This document shows positions 44,826 to 57,708 of a DNA stretch of 64,000 nucleotides, piece after piece; position 1 is the stretch's first letter; each line of letters begins with the position of its first letter. The position numbers were made by a program, and so were the translations under genes. The stretch covers positions 50,835,061 through 50,899,060 of the forward strand of contig OX638369.1 in the NCBI GenBank assembly GCA_951812925.1, in the 5' to 3' direction. This DNA is from Calliopum simillimum (Eukaryota > Arthropoda > Insecta > Diptera > Lauxaniidae). The notes beneath the pieces were generated by a model, which was given only the letters and a program-made list of their open reading frames with translations, made no database searches and was not told the DNA's origin.

Positions 44826-45911
44826 GGTCCAGTTTCGATTATTAAATAATTAAAATTCAGGAATTTCCGAACCTTAAGAAAGTTAATTTTCAAACGAAAT
44901 ATTTGCTTCAATAAGCGTATAAGTTATTTTCCGAACGTTTTTGTTTGTTGGGAATAATTGATATATTCAGAGCTGTAAAAAGTATGTCTCCTCGATAGAA
45001 TTATATGAAACATGCTACGATGCAAAAATTGAATATATTAGTAAAATGCAAATTGATTGCATGAATTAAGTTTACAAATTAAGCTCTTGCTCCCGGAGTA
45101 ACTTGTATTTGAATTAAAATCAACAACTATAATTGACCCGTTAAAATTTTCTGCAATTGAATGAATTTTTTTCAGCTCTGCGAAAATTAAATTGTTATAA
45201 CTAGTTTAAGATCCTGCAGTGCAAAAACGTTTTGATCGAGTTTTTAGTTAAAATCTAATTTTAACATATATTTTTGCATAAGATCTATTTTAAAAAAATT
45301 TAATCCACTACACAGTAATGCATATTAAGAACTTGAAAAGTCATGATTGCCATTGCGCAATTGGCCGCAACCTCTTGGCAGCCAGGTGTAAACAGGTATT
45401 ATTTTGTGACATTTATGAGTTTTTGATTTTTTCAAATGTTAAGTTTTTCTAAACACAAGCCAACAACAACAAAAAGTACAAATATCCTGCCGTATTTAAT
45501 ACGCCACTTGTTCGCAAGTGTCAGTCCAATTCTAGTTTTGAAGAAAACCAAAAACTGAATATCAGTAAACAACAACAATAAAATTTGCAACAACAATTGC
45601 ATACGCTGCTTTTCTACGAATACGAACTTCAAAAAATAAAATTCAATGCGAGCGACCGCAACAACAATTTCATGCAGCTTGAAGTCAAGTGAGTTGAAGC
45701 CTTTTTCGTTGCGATCGTCGAGCAACGGGGATTATTATTTCATCATTGATTTGTTGTTGTCATTGCATCCCTCGAATTTGAAATTTTTATGTTTTAATTT
45801 TTTTTCGAAGCATGCTTGGGGACTTACATTTTGTAAATTTCGTGAGCTAGCTCTTTTAATCAGCCGATTAAATATTTTAGCTCCCTTACGTTACTTGTGT
45901 GCACACCTCTG

Positions 45912-47681
45912 CCTTAGAGCGCTATAGTCCTATCTCCACTTTTTGCAATTTTGAGATTTTTGCAGCTATGGTATCCTTGTGGGCTTCTTTACCGAGTGGA
46001 AAACCGTGATATCCATCAATATGCCACCAAAATATGAGTGAATTAAAAAAAAATCCTATCTACTATACTTATTTTTATGAAGAGCGAAAATGTGCTATCT
46101 CCACTTTTTTACGAAGCAAGTTTTTTTTTGTATTTCGTATCTTTTCGCCTCAAATTTGCCAAGTTTTATGGTAAGTATACCTTATTTTAAGTGATCCCCT
46201 TATAAATAGTAAACGTCGGAGCCATTACTTTATTAATTCTTTTAATTTAACGTATATAAATCTTGTGAGCGATGATTGATTTAAAGTGGGCTTTTTTTCG
46301 AGTTATCCAAACATAATGACATACCACATATAAATCCTGGCTTTCAGAGGCAGAAGTCATTATAGCCTTTTTAGGGTAATATTGAATCAAATTGTTCTCC
46401 CTCCCATTTTTGGTCCATTGCAAGGTATTGACAGTCAAGATTCCTCCACAAAATTTTATCAAAATAGCTTGTATAGTTTGCGAAATAGTTTGCGAAGATA
46501 AATTTTTAAATGTCCGCACAATTTTTAAAAAAATGCCTTAAATTAATATGGCACTACAGAAATTAGTTTTAAAATATGTTGTTGTTGTTTATTTTCTATC
46601 ATAAGTACAATATTTACATTAATAGTTACAAACTTTGAGATTTAATCCTATGGATTTTACAGCAAATGAGTTCAAATTTAATAATAATGATTAACAATTA
46701 AATAAAATTAAAATTTATAGGAAAATGATAGTTAAAAACCTATAATAATATTACAATAACACTAGATAAATGAAATCATGAAGTCAGGTTATTCGTTCCA
46801 CAATAAATAATAGAGGAACAAAAAACCTGCTTATTGTAAACTCCGTATAAGCGCGTAGTTTGAAAACCTGCATTTATTAAAAAATGACATGCTCAAATCA
46901 TTAATGACATTTGAAATCGATTTTTCTTGTGCTATCGTATGCAACTCTGATGTTCAAAACCTTAGCGGTAAACCAAAAATTGTTTCTAAATTCTTATTTT
47001 GTATAACTTGAAGTCGTTTTAAATGAGTATTTGAACAATTTTTCCAAACGGGACAAGCATACGTCAGAATTGGCCTAATACATAATTTGTAAAGCAGCAT
47101 TTTGTTTTTAATGCTTAGCTTAGATTTTTTGTTCATAAGCGAATAAAGACTTCTGCTGCAACTAGTTGCTTTAATGCAGATGCTTTCTATATGCTGTTTA
47201 AATATAAACTTCTCATCAAGAATAACTCCTAAATACTTGACTGAGTTAGAAAATGGTATTAAGTTCCCATGCACTGAAAACGATCTAGTGGGAATTCTCT
47301 TAGGAGATTTGTTAAATGGAAATATTATAGCTTGGGTTTTTTCACTATTAACTTATATTTTCCACTTGTCAAAATATTTAGTAGCTTTGGACAGAGCACC
47401 CTGCATTTTTTTCACAATAGCATTAGATACTTTACCCGATATTATCAAAGCGCTGTCATCTGCATAAAAAGCTAAGTCAACATAAGGAGAAGATTTAAAG
47501 TCAGAAGTGTATAGAGAATATAAAAGCGGTGATAATGCTGTTAAAATATACTAAAGGTAAATTTATTGTATATATCATTGCATAAAAATAGCAGCCAATT
47601 CTAAATAACCACTGTTTGAAATCTTCTTTTTGCATTTCCCAACAAATGATAAAAAGGAGATAGGACTATAGCGCTCTAAGG
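45912..47681. mobile_element. TIR element of 1.77 kb with 26-bp perfect TIRs, LINE inside
   Basis: CCTTAGAGCGCTATAGTCCT plus ATCTCC at 45912-45937 is matched exactly in reverse at 47656-47681. A jockey-type fragment (46580-47548) makes up more than half of it. Without that insertion the element would be about 0.8 kb and non-coding. No duplication is evident at the flanks. Confidence 0.75.
46580..47548 (-). pseudogene. Jockey-type LINE RT fragment
   Basis: Minus strand from about 47540: SPLLYSLYTSDF and catalytic FYADD, then ATKYFDKW with a stop replacing the next Lys codon. After that come KTQAIIFPFNKSP, SVKYLGVILDEK and RPILTYACPVWKNC (open 46954-47274), then decay. The 3' end is AATAAACAACAACAACA near 46580. 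5'-truncated and inactive; jockey clade by the YLGVxLD and ACPxW pattern. Confidence 0.8.
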
Positions 47682-48452
47682 TATCGATATATTGGTACTT
47701 TTCCGTTACTAGGTTTACTCAAAACCAAGGCATCTACGAAAAAATTTTATAAGACGTAAAATGCTTAGACTCTTTCAAAGAAAAGGTGTGAATTTTTAAC
47801 TTCTTTCACACGTATTGCTTAGACAATTCGTAGCATGCCATATACACTTTTTCCGTTAAATGCCTTGCCTTTGAGTAAAAAATTGTTTTTCTAACGCATA
47901 ATTGAAAAACATACAAAAATTGATTTTGGGAAGCGAAAGTTATCTATACCCCCAAAAAAATTTATAATTTTTTAACGCCAACATTTTTTTAAGCATATTG
48001 TCTTTATTTCGAAAGCACCCTTGGGTATCCATTTTGTAATGAAAAAAAGTTATGACCAAAAAACATGTCTTTTTTAGCCTAAATGGGCCTTCAGTAGTTT
48101 TTACCGAAATACAAAAAAAAAAAAAAAAAAAAAATTATACAGATATCGATTTTGAGAGTCCTTCTAATTTCTGAGTCGGTTAAGGGATGAATCTAAACAT
48201 CGACCCTGTCTGTTGTGGGTATTTTTGACCACATTTAAAAAGTGGTCATTAAGTGATTTTTATGACATTGGGACAATAAGTTTATACAACAATATTTTAC
48301 GAAAAATTTCACGTTGGCTCACCAAAGACGAGAACTGCTCAAAACTTAAGAAAAATGCGTAAAAAAATTTAATAAAAATTCAATGTGAGATTGATTTTGT
48401 CTTATTTGATTTTGACGATTTTATGGCTTTCGCTATGAAGGCTTGACATTTT

Positions 48453-50187
48453 CACGGCGAGCCTTAACCAAAATAAAGTTTTACTACAACCACGCAAAAT
48501 TCGGCGTATGCAGGATTATTCTATATAAAAACACTAACTAATAACTGTAAATAAAAGTTTCGTACCTGATCGTCTGAAGAGGATATTGCATTTTTACAAA
48601 TTTTTTTCTTTGAGTGCATTTATTTTCATATTGTTTTAAAAAAGCTTAAGTTTTGGCTTCTTACTTTTGATATCAACCAAGTTGAAACTTTGATGAACTA
48701 TATTGTTTAAAAAAAAAAATTAATTTATGTATTCAACTCACTCGTACTGAGCTTGAGTTCATTTAATAATGTTTTATACCGAGTGCTTAAATCCTTACAA
48801 TCTTCTTGGCTCAAATTTGTTAATAGTATTTTGTTTTATCAGTTTTCTATCTGTTTACCCCACACATAATTAACTCATAATTTATGTACTTAAAATTAAA
48901 GTCAAAATGTGGCATTTAACACTATTTTTGTAAATTAAAATAAAAAATGTCACTTACTATTCTCTACAATGTATCAATATTTTGTTAACTAAAATGATAA
49001 GTAAATTTCCTATTTTAATTTCTAAGTTTGAGAATAATGAATAAAAATTGAATTGAATTGAAATTGAATTGAATTGTTTGAAGAAAATGATAAAGATCTA
49101 AGTATGCAGAAAGTTTTCTGCATGTCTTTAGATTCAAAAACTGCAAACCAAAAAATCCTAGCTGATTCCATTCAGGAGATATTGAATTTTAAACTATTTT
49201 TGAAGCTTTTTTTAAAAAATATCGGTTTTTTCGTATTTAACTTCCATAACTTTGTAGAAAACAATCACAGGAGACCACTTTTTAGCTCATTTTGGAGATA
49301 AAGAATGGCATTAAACGATTCGGTTAAGAAAAAAAGAGCAGACGAGTTTCGTCCGTACTGTATACAACATCAAATAAAGTCGATAACCGAGATTTTTCAC
49401 TTTGAGTTTACTGATGAGATTTTAAAATTATCATAACTGTGCAGAGAAATATTATAAATGACCATTTGATAGCTCAATTTGAAGCCAAAAAAGAGTACCA
49501 AATGATTCTGGTGAAATGAATTCACAGAAAACATCTAATATAGCCAAAAATCGAGTTTTCGCACTTTTTAGCTTTTTAGGTTAAGATATCTCCGACAAAA
49601 AAAAGATATCGATATCGGTCTAATTGTGTTGTCATACCAGATTTTTCGGCTTAAAATTACCTTGTCTTTTTATATAACTTCAAAAACAGGAAAAAATGGT
49701 GTCCTTTAACCTTGTATATAAGGATATCTCAAAACCCAGACGTAATATAGCAATTCTAAGACCGGATTCGGATTAATCATCAAAAATCACATTTGGAATG
49801 ACTATTAGTACTCTGGTTTTTGTTTGTGTTTGTCTTAAATACGTAAAATCCGATTTTTTTAAAAAAAACTTAAAAAATAGTTTAAAATTCAATATCTCCC
49901 TGAATGGAATCAGCTAGGTTTTTTTGTTTTGCAGCTTTTAAATCTTAAGACATGCAGAACATTTTCTGCATACTCAGTTTTTTCTCTTTTTGTTCAAACT
50001 AAAAACAATATGAAAATAAATGCACTCAAAGAAAAAAAATTAGTAAAAATGCAATATCTTCTTCAGAAGATCAGGTACGAAACTTTTATTTACAGTTATT
50101 AATTAGTGTTTTTATATAGAATAATCCTGCACACGCCGAATTTTGCGTGGTTGCAATAAAACTTTATTTTGGTTAAGGCTCGCCGTG
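48453..50187. mobile_element. Long inverted-repeat element of 1.73 kb
   Basis: Arms of about 190 bp start CACGGCGAGCCTTAACC and are matched from 50187 inward. They share TTCGGCGT, GCAGGATTATTCTATATA and AAAAGTTTCGTACCTGATCG. A second inverted pair lies inside (about 49080-49200 and 49870-49990: TATGCAG, GATTCCATTCAGG). A segment at about 48745-49075 ending in TTGAA repeats looks like an inserted LINE 3' tail. The interior at 49550-49800 resembles 63350-63650. Confidence 0.72.
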
Positions 50188-50289
50188 TTTTAGTGTTTAG
50201 CGACTAGTGGTGAAATTTTATAGCAAACATTTCCTTGGTTGTATCTTTTTGAGAAAAGGGTAAAAGTGACCCTTATTTGGGTAGAGGGT

Positions 50290-50530
50290 TAAAGTTTATG
50301 TTCACCATATCATTGATATAAATTATAAATAGAAAAGCACCAAGAATAGATCCCTGAGTTACGCCAAGATCTACTTTCAAACTCTCAGATACGCAATCAT
50401 TAATCATTGGGTGAGGTATGATTCAAACCTCTTGTATTCGCAATTAGTTATGCCGCATTTTTGTAGCTTCTTTATGAGATTTTTCCGATGGATTGTCTCC
50501 AAAGCTCTTTTAAAGTCTAGGAAAAGTGCA
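50290..50530 (-). pseudogene. LINE RT palm fragment
   Basis: The minus strand gives ALFLDFKRALETIHRK (RT motif A) and SYLTQ. After a frame shift near 50405 it gives VTQGSILGAFLFIIYINDM (RT motif B). It covers about 110 residues of a jockey/CR1-type RT. Both ends are lost. Confidence 0.7.
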
Positions 50531-50588
50531 ATAATTTTTGTTTTCTTACTCGCTTGTTTCCACTCACATATTAGCCGTGTTTTTTTTG

Positions 50589-50950
50589 ACGCGTATATAC
50601 AACTGTGGATATTTTCAAATTGCGATAACTTATGAACAGTGAGTCGAACAATAAAAGTCTTAGGATCCTTTTTATGGAGAATCACGTTCTCAACAAAAAC
50701 TTTTCATTTTATTTTTAAAAAAATTTATTTATTAGGAGTTATTCTATAAAAACTGGTTAAGCGCCGATAAACGGCAAAAAATCAGTTTTTTCTAAATAAC
50801 TTCTAAATAATTATTTTTTTTTTACAAAAGATTAAAATTATTTGTAGAGCATGTGGTGCTCAATAAAAAAGACCCTTGAACTTTCTATCGTACGACTCAC
50901 AGTTCATAAGTTTTCGCAATTTGAAAATTACCACAATTGTATATACGCGT
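50589..50950. mobile_element. 362-bp foldback element
   Basis: The ends ACGCGTATATACAA and TTGTATATACGCGT are inverted. They continue with CAAATTGCGATAACTTATGA for about 58 bp. It abuts the LINE RT fragment at its left. Confidence 0.72.
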
Positions 50951-51166
50951 CAAAAGAAACACAGCCATTATGTGATTAATCGTAGTTTCGCACGAATGTT
51001 GTTTTCTAAACCCGTAAATAAATCATTTTTTTCAAAATACTTTTCAAGTTGTTTTTTTACTACACTAAAATAAAAACACATTAAAAATACAAACCCACTT
51101 CAGACTTTTTATTAGTTGTTTGCATTCATAACCGAAGCGTGATCAATTTCGTGAGTCACTGTATAT

Positions 51167-53798
51167 TAGGGCTGTTCAAAAAAAAAAATTTTTTCGAACT
51201 TCCAAGATATACTTTGGCATCACGATCTACATCATGATAGAATATCCCAAAAAATTTTTCAGATTTTTAAATTCATATTTAAAGGTTAGCCCAGGAAAAT
51301 AAGACATTTTCTGCGAATAAATTCCCAGTGGAAATTTTCCACCGGAATTGTCTTTACTTATGCATGATACACAAACTGTGAAAAGTCCATTGCAAAGTCG
51401 TGTGCGCATAAAAAGTTATTAAGGCTCAAAGGTCGCTAAAATCAGTTTTTTGCAAATATCTAGCTAATGCTAACTTTTACAGAAAAATATTGGTCTCCAA
51501 TTTTGTAGCACAGAAAATTTCCTACAAAAGTACGTTAAAAGTATTTGCGTACGACTTCTAGTTTAGTAGATCACCCAATTTAAAAAGTTGTTAACAGTTA
51601 TGATAATGAAATACTACCTATGAGTTCATATTAAAATATCTTACTTTTTAAATTGCAATAACTCTTCAATGAGAAGTTGTACAAACAAAATTAAAATGCC
51701 GTTTGAAAGATAATTTAATTTTCTATATACTGTACAAAATTTTTTTTCGAACGGCTCATGACCTTAAAAATATTCCTGAATAACCGTTAAGGCTTCGAAA
51801 TTACTGGTTTTTTAAGGATATTTGCGAATTGGTAAGTACTACGATAAAAAGTAATGGGACCAAATTTGTAGAGAATCACAAGATCTACAAAAAATAGTCG
51901 ATATGTGTACACATAGAAGTAACCGTTTAGAAGATATTCTAAAAAAACCCTTAAAATGTCAAAAAACCGGTTTCTATTGAATATCTTCTAAACGGTTACT
52001 TCTATGTGTACACATATCGACTATTTTTTGTAGATCTTGTGATTCTCTACAAATTTGGTCCAATTACTTTTTATCGTAGTACTTACCAATTCGCAGATAT
52101 CCTTAAAAAACCAGTAATTTCGAAGCCTTAACGGTTATTCAAGAATATTTTTAAGGTCATGAGCCGTTCGAAAAAAATTTTGTACGGTATATAGAAAATT
52201 AAATTATCTTTCAAACGGCATTTTAATTTTGTTTGTACAACTTCTCATTGAAGAGTTATTGGAATTTAAAAAGTAAGATATTTTAATATGAACTCATAGG
52301 TAGTATTTCATTATCATAACTGTTAACAACTTTTTAAATTGGGTGATCTCCTAAACTAGAAGTCGTACGCAAATACTTTTAACGCACTTTTGTAGGAAAT
52401 TTCCTGTGCTACAAAATTTGAGACCAATATTTTTCTGTAAAAGTTAGCATAGGCGAGATATTTGCAAAAAACTGATTTTAGCGACCTTTGAGCCTTAATA
52501 ACTTTATATGCGCACACGACTTTGCAATGGACTTTTCACAGTTTGTGTATCATGCATAAATAAAGACAATTCCGGTGGAAAATTTCCACTGGGAATTTTT
52601 TCGCACAGAAGCTCTTTTTTCGTCTTATTTTCCTGGGCTAGGTGGCTCAAAGCAGAAATATATTTTTATTATTTTTTTTTTAGCATTAATTATAAAATGT
52701 TGTCAAACAATTTGAAAAATTTGTTTTAGAGTAACTTAAAAACATTTATTTTGTTTGTTTTTTAATGAACTTTAAAACCTACGTTGTAATTTTGACAAAA
52801 AAAATTTTACACTTCTTAAAAAACGAAAAACTGCCCTAAGAAGGCGAAATTTTACGGTTTTTCAAAGAAAAAAGTCATTGTGCTTTAAACGAAATGAACA
52901 TTTTTTAATTTACAAGATCTCATTCAAAAGAGCTCTTAAAAACCTTCAAGACAAGACATGTTTAGACTTTTTTGGGCCAGCAGGCTCGATGACATAACGT
53001 TTGAAACATAGTAATGCAGCCCTGTGAAAGGCAAAACGCTTTTTACTCAAGAGGGAGGCATCTTACAAAAAAGTGCTCATGACATAAAATGCTTAGAATC
53101 ATCCAAGGAACAAGTGTGAATTGTTTTTTTTTTTTGAAAAGTTTAATAAAAATGACGTTAAAAAAAATTTTTTTCTAAAGTTAAGTCAAAAAAAAAAAAA
53201 CAATTTACACTTGTTCCTTGGATGATTTTAAGCATTTTATGCCATGGGCACTTTTTTGTAAGATGCCTCCCTCTTGAGTAAAAAGCGTTTTGCCTTTCAC
53301 AGGGCTGCATTACTATGTTTCAAACGTTATGTCATCGAGCCTGCTGGCACAAAAAAGTCTTAACATGTCTTGTCTTGAAGGTTTTCAAGAGCTCTTTTGA
53401 ATGAGATCTTGTAAATTAAAAAATGTTCATTTAGTTTAAAGCACGATGACTTTTTTCTTTGAAAAACCGTAAAATTTCGCCTTCTTAGGGCAGTTTTTCG
53501 TTTTTTAAGAAGTGTAATATTTTTTTTGTCAAAATTACAACGTAGGTTTTAAAGTTCATTAATAAACAAACAAAATGAATATTTTCAAGTTACTCTAAAA
53601 CAAATTTTTCAAATTGTTTGACAACATTTTATAATTAATGCTAAAAAAAAAATTATAAAAATATATTTCTGCTTTGAGCCACCTTTAAATATGAATTTAA
53701 AAATCTGAAAAATTTTTTGGGATATTCTGTCATGATGTAGATCGTGATGCCAAAGTTTATCTTGGAAATTCGAAAATTTTTTTTTTTGAACAGCCCTA
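51167..53798. mobile_element. hAT-like foldback element X1, with Y1 inside (8-bp TSD)
   Basis: The termini are TAGGGCTGTTCAAAAA and its inverse. CTGTATAT flanks both ends exactly (51159-51166 and 53799-53806). Without the nested Y1 element (51287-52640 plus a 3-bp duplication) X1 is 1275 bp, against 1274 bp for X2. Arms of about 630 bp pair through AGCATTAATTATAAAATG and GGCTCGATGACATAACG to a centre near 53170. An 8-bp duplication and a TAGGG start fit hAT. No transposase. Confidence 0.92.
51287..52640. mobile_element. Foldback element Y1 inside X1 (3-bp TSD GGT)
   Basis: 1354 bp from TAGCCCAGGAAAATAAGAC to the inverse ending GGGCTA. GGT is at 51284-51286 and 52641-52643. The arms pair along almost the full length with a centre near 51965, including AAAGGTCGCTAAAATCAG and ACATATCGACTATTTTTTG. 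The insertion cleanly interrupts X1 sequence that is continuous in X2. Confidence 0.92.
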
Positions 53799-53809
53799 CT
53801 GTATATGCA

Positions 53810-54265
53810 GTTGCGGCAAAAGAAGCGAGTCATTTGTTTCAGTGGGCTCTATAAATACCGAAACATACCTCAAAGAATGTTTGAAAAAAAGATTTCTTTT
53901 CATAAGAGAGCACAATGTGTCCACATATTTTTGGTCCGATTTGGCATCATGTCACTAGGCAAGAAAGCTCTGGAGTGTTACCAAAGTAATAACATAGTTT
54001 TTGTACCAAGAGAGGCCAATCCTCCAAATTGTCCGGAACTAAGGCCAGTGGAGAGATATTGAGCTCTTGTGCAAAGAAAGATTTTAAAAGGAGATGCGCA
54101 AACTGTTCCAAAAAGGTTTCTGAATCAAATCTCTAATAAAAGGCTTGCCAAAAAAGATCAACGAGTTCATAAATTGTGGTTAGGACTACAAAAGTTTTAT
54201 TTTTCTGTAATTTGTAAGATATTATCAATTAAATTAAAAAAAAATAAAAAATCAAATCTTTAAGG
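53810..54265 (+). pseudogene. Tc1/mariner-superfamily transposase C-terminal remnant
   Basis: Across a frameshift near 53950 it reads IPQRMFEKK..., FWSDLASCH (second catalytic Asp), then GKKALECYQSNNIVFVPREA and NPPNCPELRPVERY. A stop then replaces the Trp of the usual RYWA, and ALVQRKI follows, with the rest open to 54263. The PPNxPELRP(I/V)E signature carries the third acidic residue and is typical of an insect Tc1-related transposase group. Stops and the shift make it inactive. Confidence 0.75.
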
Positions 54266-54539
54266 TCAACCGTTTAAAAATAATTGATTTTTATATATGT
54301 TTAGATTTTTTCGATCTCACAGTGCGGTAGGCTTTCAGCAAAATACTAATTACTTTTAACAGCGGACCTCTATATTTTTAAAAAATACCTTGAACAGAAT
54401 TTTTCAAGGATTCTTTAAGTTCTGGTACTTATTGTTTCTTTAGCTATATTAGTTGTTATGCGGCGTTTACTTTACTTCTAGCCCATGAAAATTAGACGAA
54501 AAAACAGCTGCTGTGCGAAATAATTCCAAGTGAATTTTT

Positions 54540-54743
54540 GGAAGCTAATGCTTCCTTATCGGACGTTTTGAGAGGCAGAGTCTGAACAGCGAAAACATGC
54601 AACGAAAAAGTGTAACGGATGTTTGCAACGAAAATGCGTCACACATATAAAAATAGAGACGTACTGTATACAAAGTACAGTATACAGTATATATGTATGT
54701 ATACATATATATATGTTTATAAACATTGCGCGCACCAGCTCAT

Positions 54744-54778
<35 letters not shown>

Positions 54779-54817
54779 TATTTTTCGAACGTAAGAGGGG
54801 CGCAAGCATTAGCTTCC
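54540..54817. mobile_element. Small hairpin element in Y2
   Basis: GGAAGCTAATGCTT and AAGCATTAGCTTCC are inverted termini. The interior holds tandem ACAGTATA/TATATGTATG-like strings and a (CT)n run at 54745-54775. Comparison with Y1 puts the inserted DNA at about 54540-54851, slightly longer than the inverted part. Confidence 0.6.
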
Positions 54818-55130
54818 AATATCATCGGCCACTCCCCGAGTGCCACCTGCCGTTTTTTTTTCGCCGGAATTGTCTTTATTAAAGCATGATGAATGAAGAG
54901 AAAAAAGTCCATTGTGCGCATAAAAAGTTATTCAGGTTCAAAGGTCGCTAAATCAGTTTTTTGCAAATATCTCGCTAACGCAAACTTTTACAGAAAAATT
55001 TTTCTCCACAATTTTGTAACACCTATTTAAAGATGTAAAAAATGTTTTCATGTAGCTTATAGTTTAGGAGATAACCCAATTTAAATAGTTGTGCACAGTT
55101 TTTATATGTAAATTCTACGTATAAGTTCAT

Positions 55131-56404
55131 TAGGGCTGTTCAAAAAAAAAAAAAAATTTCGAATTTCCAAGATATACTTTGGCATCATGTCAGAATATCC
55201 CAAAAAATTTTTCAGATTTTTAAATTCATATTTAAAGGTGGCTCAAAGCAGAAATATATTTTTATTATTTTTTTTTTAGCATTAATTATAAAATGTTGTC
55301 AAACAATTTGAAAAATTTGTTTTAGAGTAACTTAAAAAAATTCATTTTGTTTGTTTTTTAATGAACTTTAAAACCTACGTTGTAATTTTGACAAAAAAAA
55401 ATTTACACTTCTTAAAAAACGAAAAACTGCCCTAAGAAGGCGAAATTTTACGGTTTTTCAAAGAAAAAAGTCATCGTGCTTTAAACGAAATGAACATTTT
55501 TTAATTAACAAGATCTCATTCAAAAGAGCTCTTAAAAACCTTCAAGACAAGACATGTTAAGACTTTTTTGGGCCAGCAGGCTCGATGACATAACGTTTGA
55601 AACATAGTAATGCAGCCCCGTGAAAGGCAAAACGCTTTTTTAATCCAGAGAGAGGCATCTTACAAAAAAGTGCCCATGGCATAAAATGCTTAAAATCATC
55701 CAAGGAACAAGTGTAAATTGTTTTTTTTTTTTTTTTTACTTAATTTTAGAAAAAAATTTTTTTAACGTAATTTTTAATAAACTTTTTTAAAAAAAAAAAA
55801 AAACAATTCACACTTGTTCCTTGGATGATTCTAAGCATTTTATGCCATGGGCACTTTTTTGTAAGATGCCTCTCTCTGGAGTAAAAAAGCGTTTTGCCTT
55901 TCACGGGGCTGCATTACTATGTTTCAAACGTTATGTCATCGAGCCTGCTGGCCCAAAAAAGTCTTAACATGTCTTGTCTTGAAGGTTTTTAAGAGCTCTT
56001 TTGAATGAGATCTTGTAAATTAAAAAATATTCATTTCGTTTAAAGCACGATGACTTTTTTCTTTGAAAAACCGTAAAATTTCGCCTTCTTAGGGCAGTTT
56101 TTCGTTTTTTAAGAAGTGTACATTTTTTTTTGTCAAAATTACAACGTAGGTTTTAAAGTTCATTAAAAAACAAACAAAATGAATGTTTTTAAGTTACTCT
56201 AAAACAAATTTTTCAAATTGTTTGACAACATTTCATAATTAATGCTAAAAAAAAAATAATAAAAATATATTTCTGCTTTGAGCCACCTTTAAATATGAAT
56301 TTAAAAATCTGAAAAATTTTTTGGGATATTCTGACATGATGTAGATCGTGATGCCAAAGTATATCTTGGAAATTCGAAAATTTTTTTTTTTTTGAACAGC
56401 CCTA
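55131..56404. mobile_element. hAT-like foldback element X2 inside Y2 (8-bp TSD)
   Basis: 1274 bp with TAGGGCTGTTCAAAAA termini. AAGTTCAT flanks it exactly (55123-55130 and 56405-56412). It is palindromic over nearly its whole length with a centre near 55765. It carries no reading frame of interest. Confidence 0.93.
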
Positions 56405-57708
56405 AAGTTCATATTAAAATATCTTACTTTTAAAATTGCGAATACTCACTCTTTAATGATGAGTCGTACAAAAAAAATTAAAAAACCGTTCAAAAGATAA
56501 TTGAATTCTGTATACACCGTTTTAAATTTTTTTTGGAGCGACTCATGGTTCAAGAGGTATTCTTCAAAAACCGTTAAGGTTTCCAAAATACTGGTTTTTT
56601 AAAGATATCTCTGAAACGGTAAGTCATACGATAAAAAGTAATTGCATTAATTTTGTACAGAATCACAAGATCTACAAAAAATAAGCGATATGTGTACACA
56701 TTGAAGTAACCGTTTAGAAGATATTAAAAAAAAACCTTTAAATGGCAAAAAAAACCGGTTTTAATTGAATAACTTCTAAACGGTTGCTTCAATGTGCACA
56801 CATGAGGCTTATTTTTTGTAGATCTTGTGATTCTCTACAAAATTGATGCTGGTGCTTTTTATCGTATGACTTACGTTTCAGAGATATCCTTCAAAAAACA
56901 GTATTTTCGAAACCTTAACGGTTTTTGAAGAATATCTTTTAGACCATGAGTGGCTCCAAGAAAAATTTAATACGGTGTATACAGAATCCAATTATCTTTA
57001 GAACGGTTTTTTAATTTTTTTTGTACGACTCCTCGTTAAAGAGTATTCGCAATTTTAAAAGAAAGATATTTTAATATGAACTTATACGTAGCATTTACAT
57101 ATAAAAACTGTGCACAACTTATTAAATTGGGTTATCTCCTAAACTATAAGCTACACGAAAACATTTTTTACATTTTTAAATAGGAAATTTCCTGTGTTAC
57201 AAAATTGTGGCGAAAAATTTTTCTGTAAAAGTTTGCGTTAGCGAGATATTTGCAAAAAATTGATTTTAGTGACCTTTGAGCCTGAATAACTTTTTATGCG
57301 CACAATGGACTTCAATGGACTTTTTACAAATTATTAACCATGCATAAATAAATATAATTCCGGTGAAAAAAATTCACTTGGAATTTTTTCGCAGAAATAT
57401 TCTAACTTTCCCGGGCTATTCTTATAGACTAAAAGCCAGCGCTTGGCTGATCCTCCTTATAGTATCAAAGCTGAATTTTTTTGTGGGTGTTCTTCCAATA
57501 GTAGGTATGAACTTCTGTTCCAGTGAAATCCTGAGAGGTGGTGCGTTCGTGAGATATCGGGTGCAAAAGGTCGAGAAAAATAGTATTTCCCAAATATCTC
57601 GCTAACCGTTATATCTACAAAAAAATTTGGTTCCACAATTTTATAGCTCAGCAAAATTCATTCATATGGTGAACATTTTTTTCCCACGACCTATATCATC
57701 ATATCATA

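Larger units (their letters stand above)
54479..57418. mobile_element. Foldback element Y2 (3-bp TSD TTC), with X2 inside
   Basis: Starts TAGCCCATGAAAATTAGACG, ends CCCGGGCTA. TTC flanks both sides (54476-54478 and 57419-57421). Removing X2 with its duplication and the inserted hairpin region (about 54540-54851) leaves about 1.35 kb, the size of Y1. Confidence 0.88.

Noticed and set aside
45646..45927. 93-aa frame starting MRATATTIS as a possible host exon
   Set aside because: No recognisable domain, poor splice context and AT-rich surroundings; overlapping frames exist on the other strand.
51227..52729. Paired frames MRTRLCNGLFTVCVSCI on both strands
   Set aside because: They are the two arms of the Y1 palindrome read in opposite directions.
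57363..57605. 80-aa frame shared in part with 36390-36608
   Set aside because: The similarity reflects the shared Z-family arm, not a protein gene.
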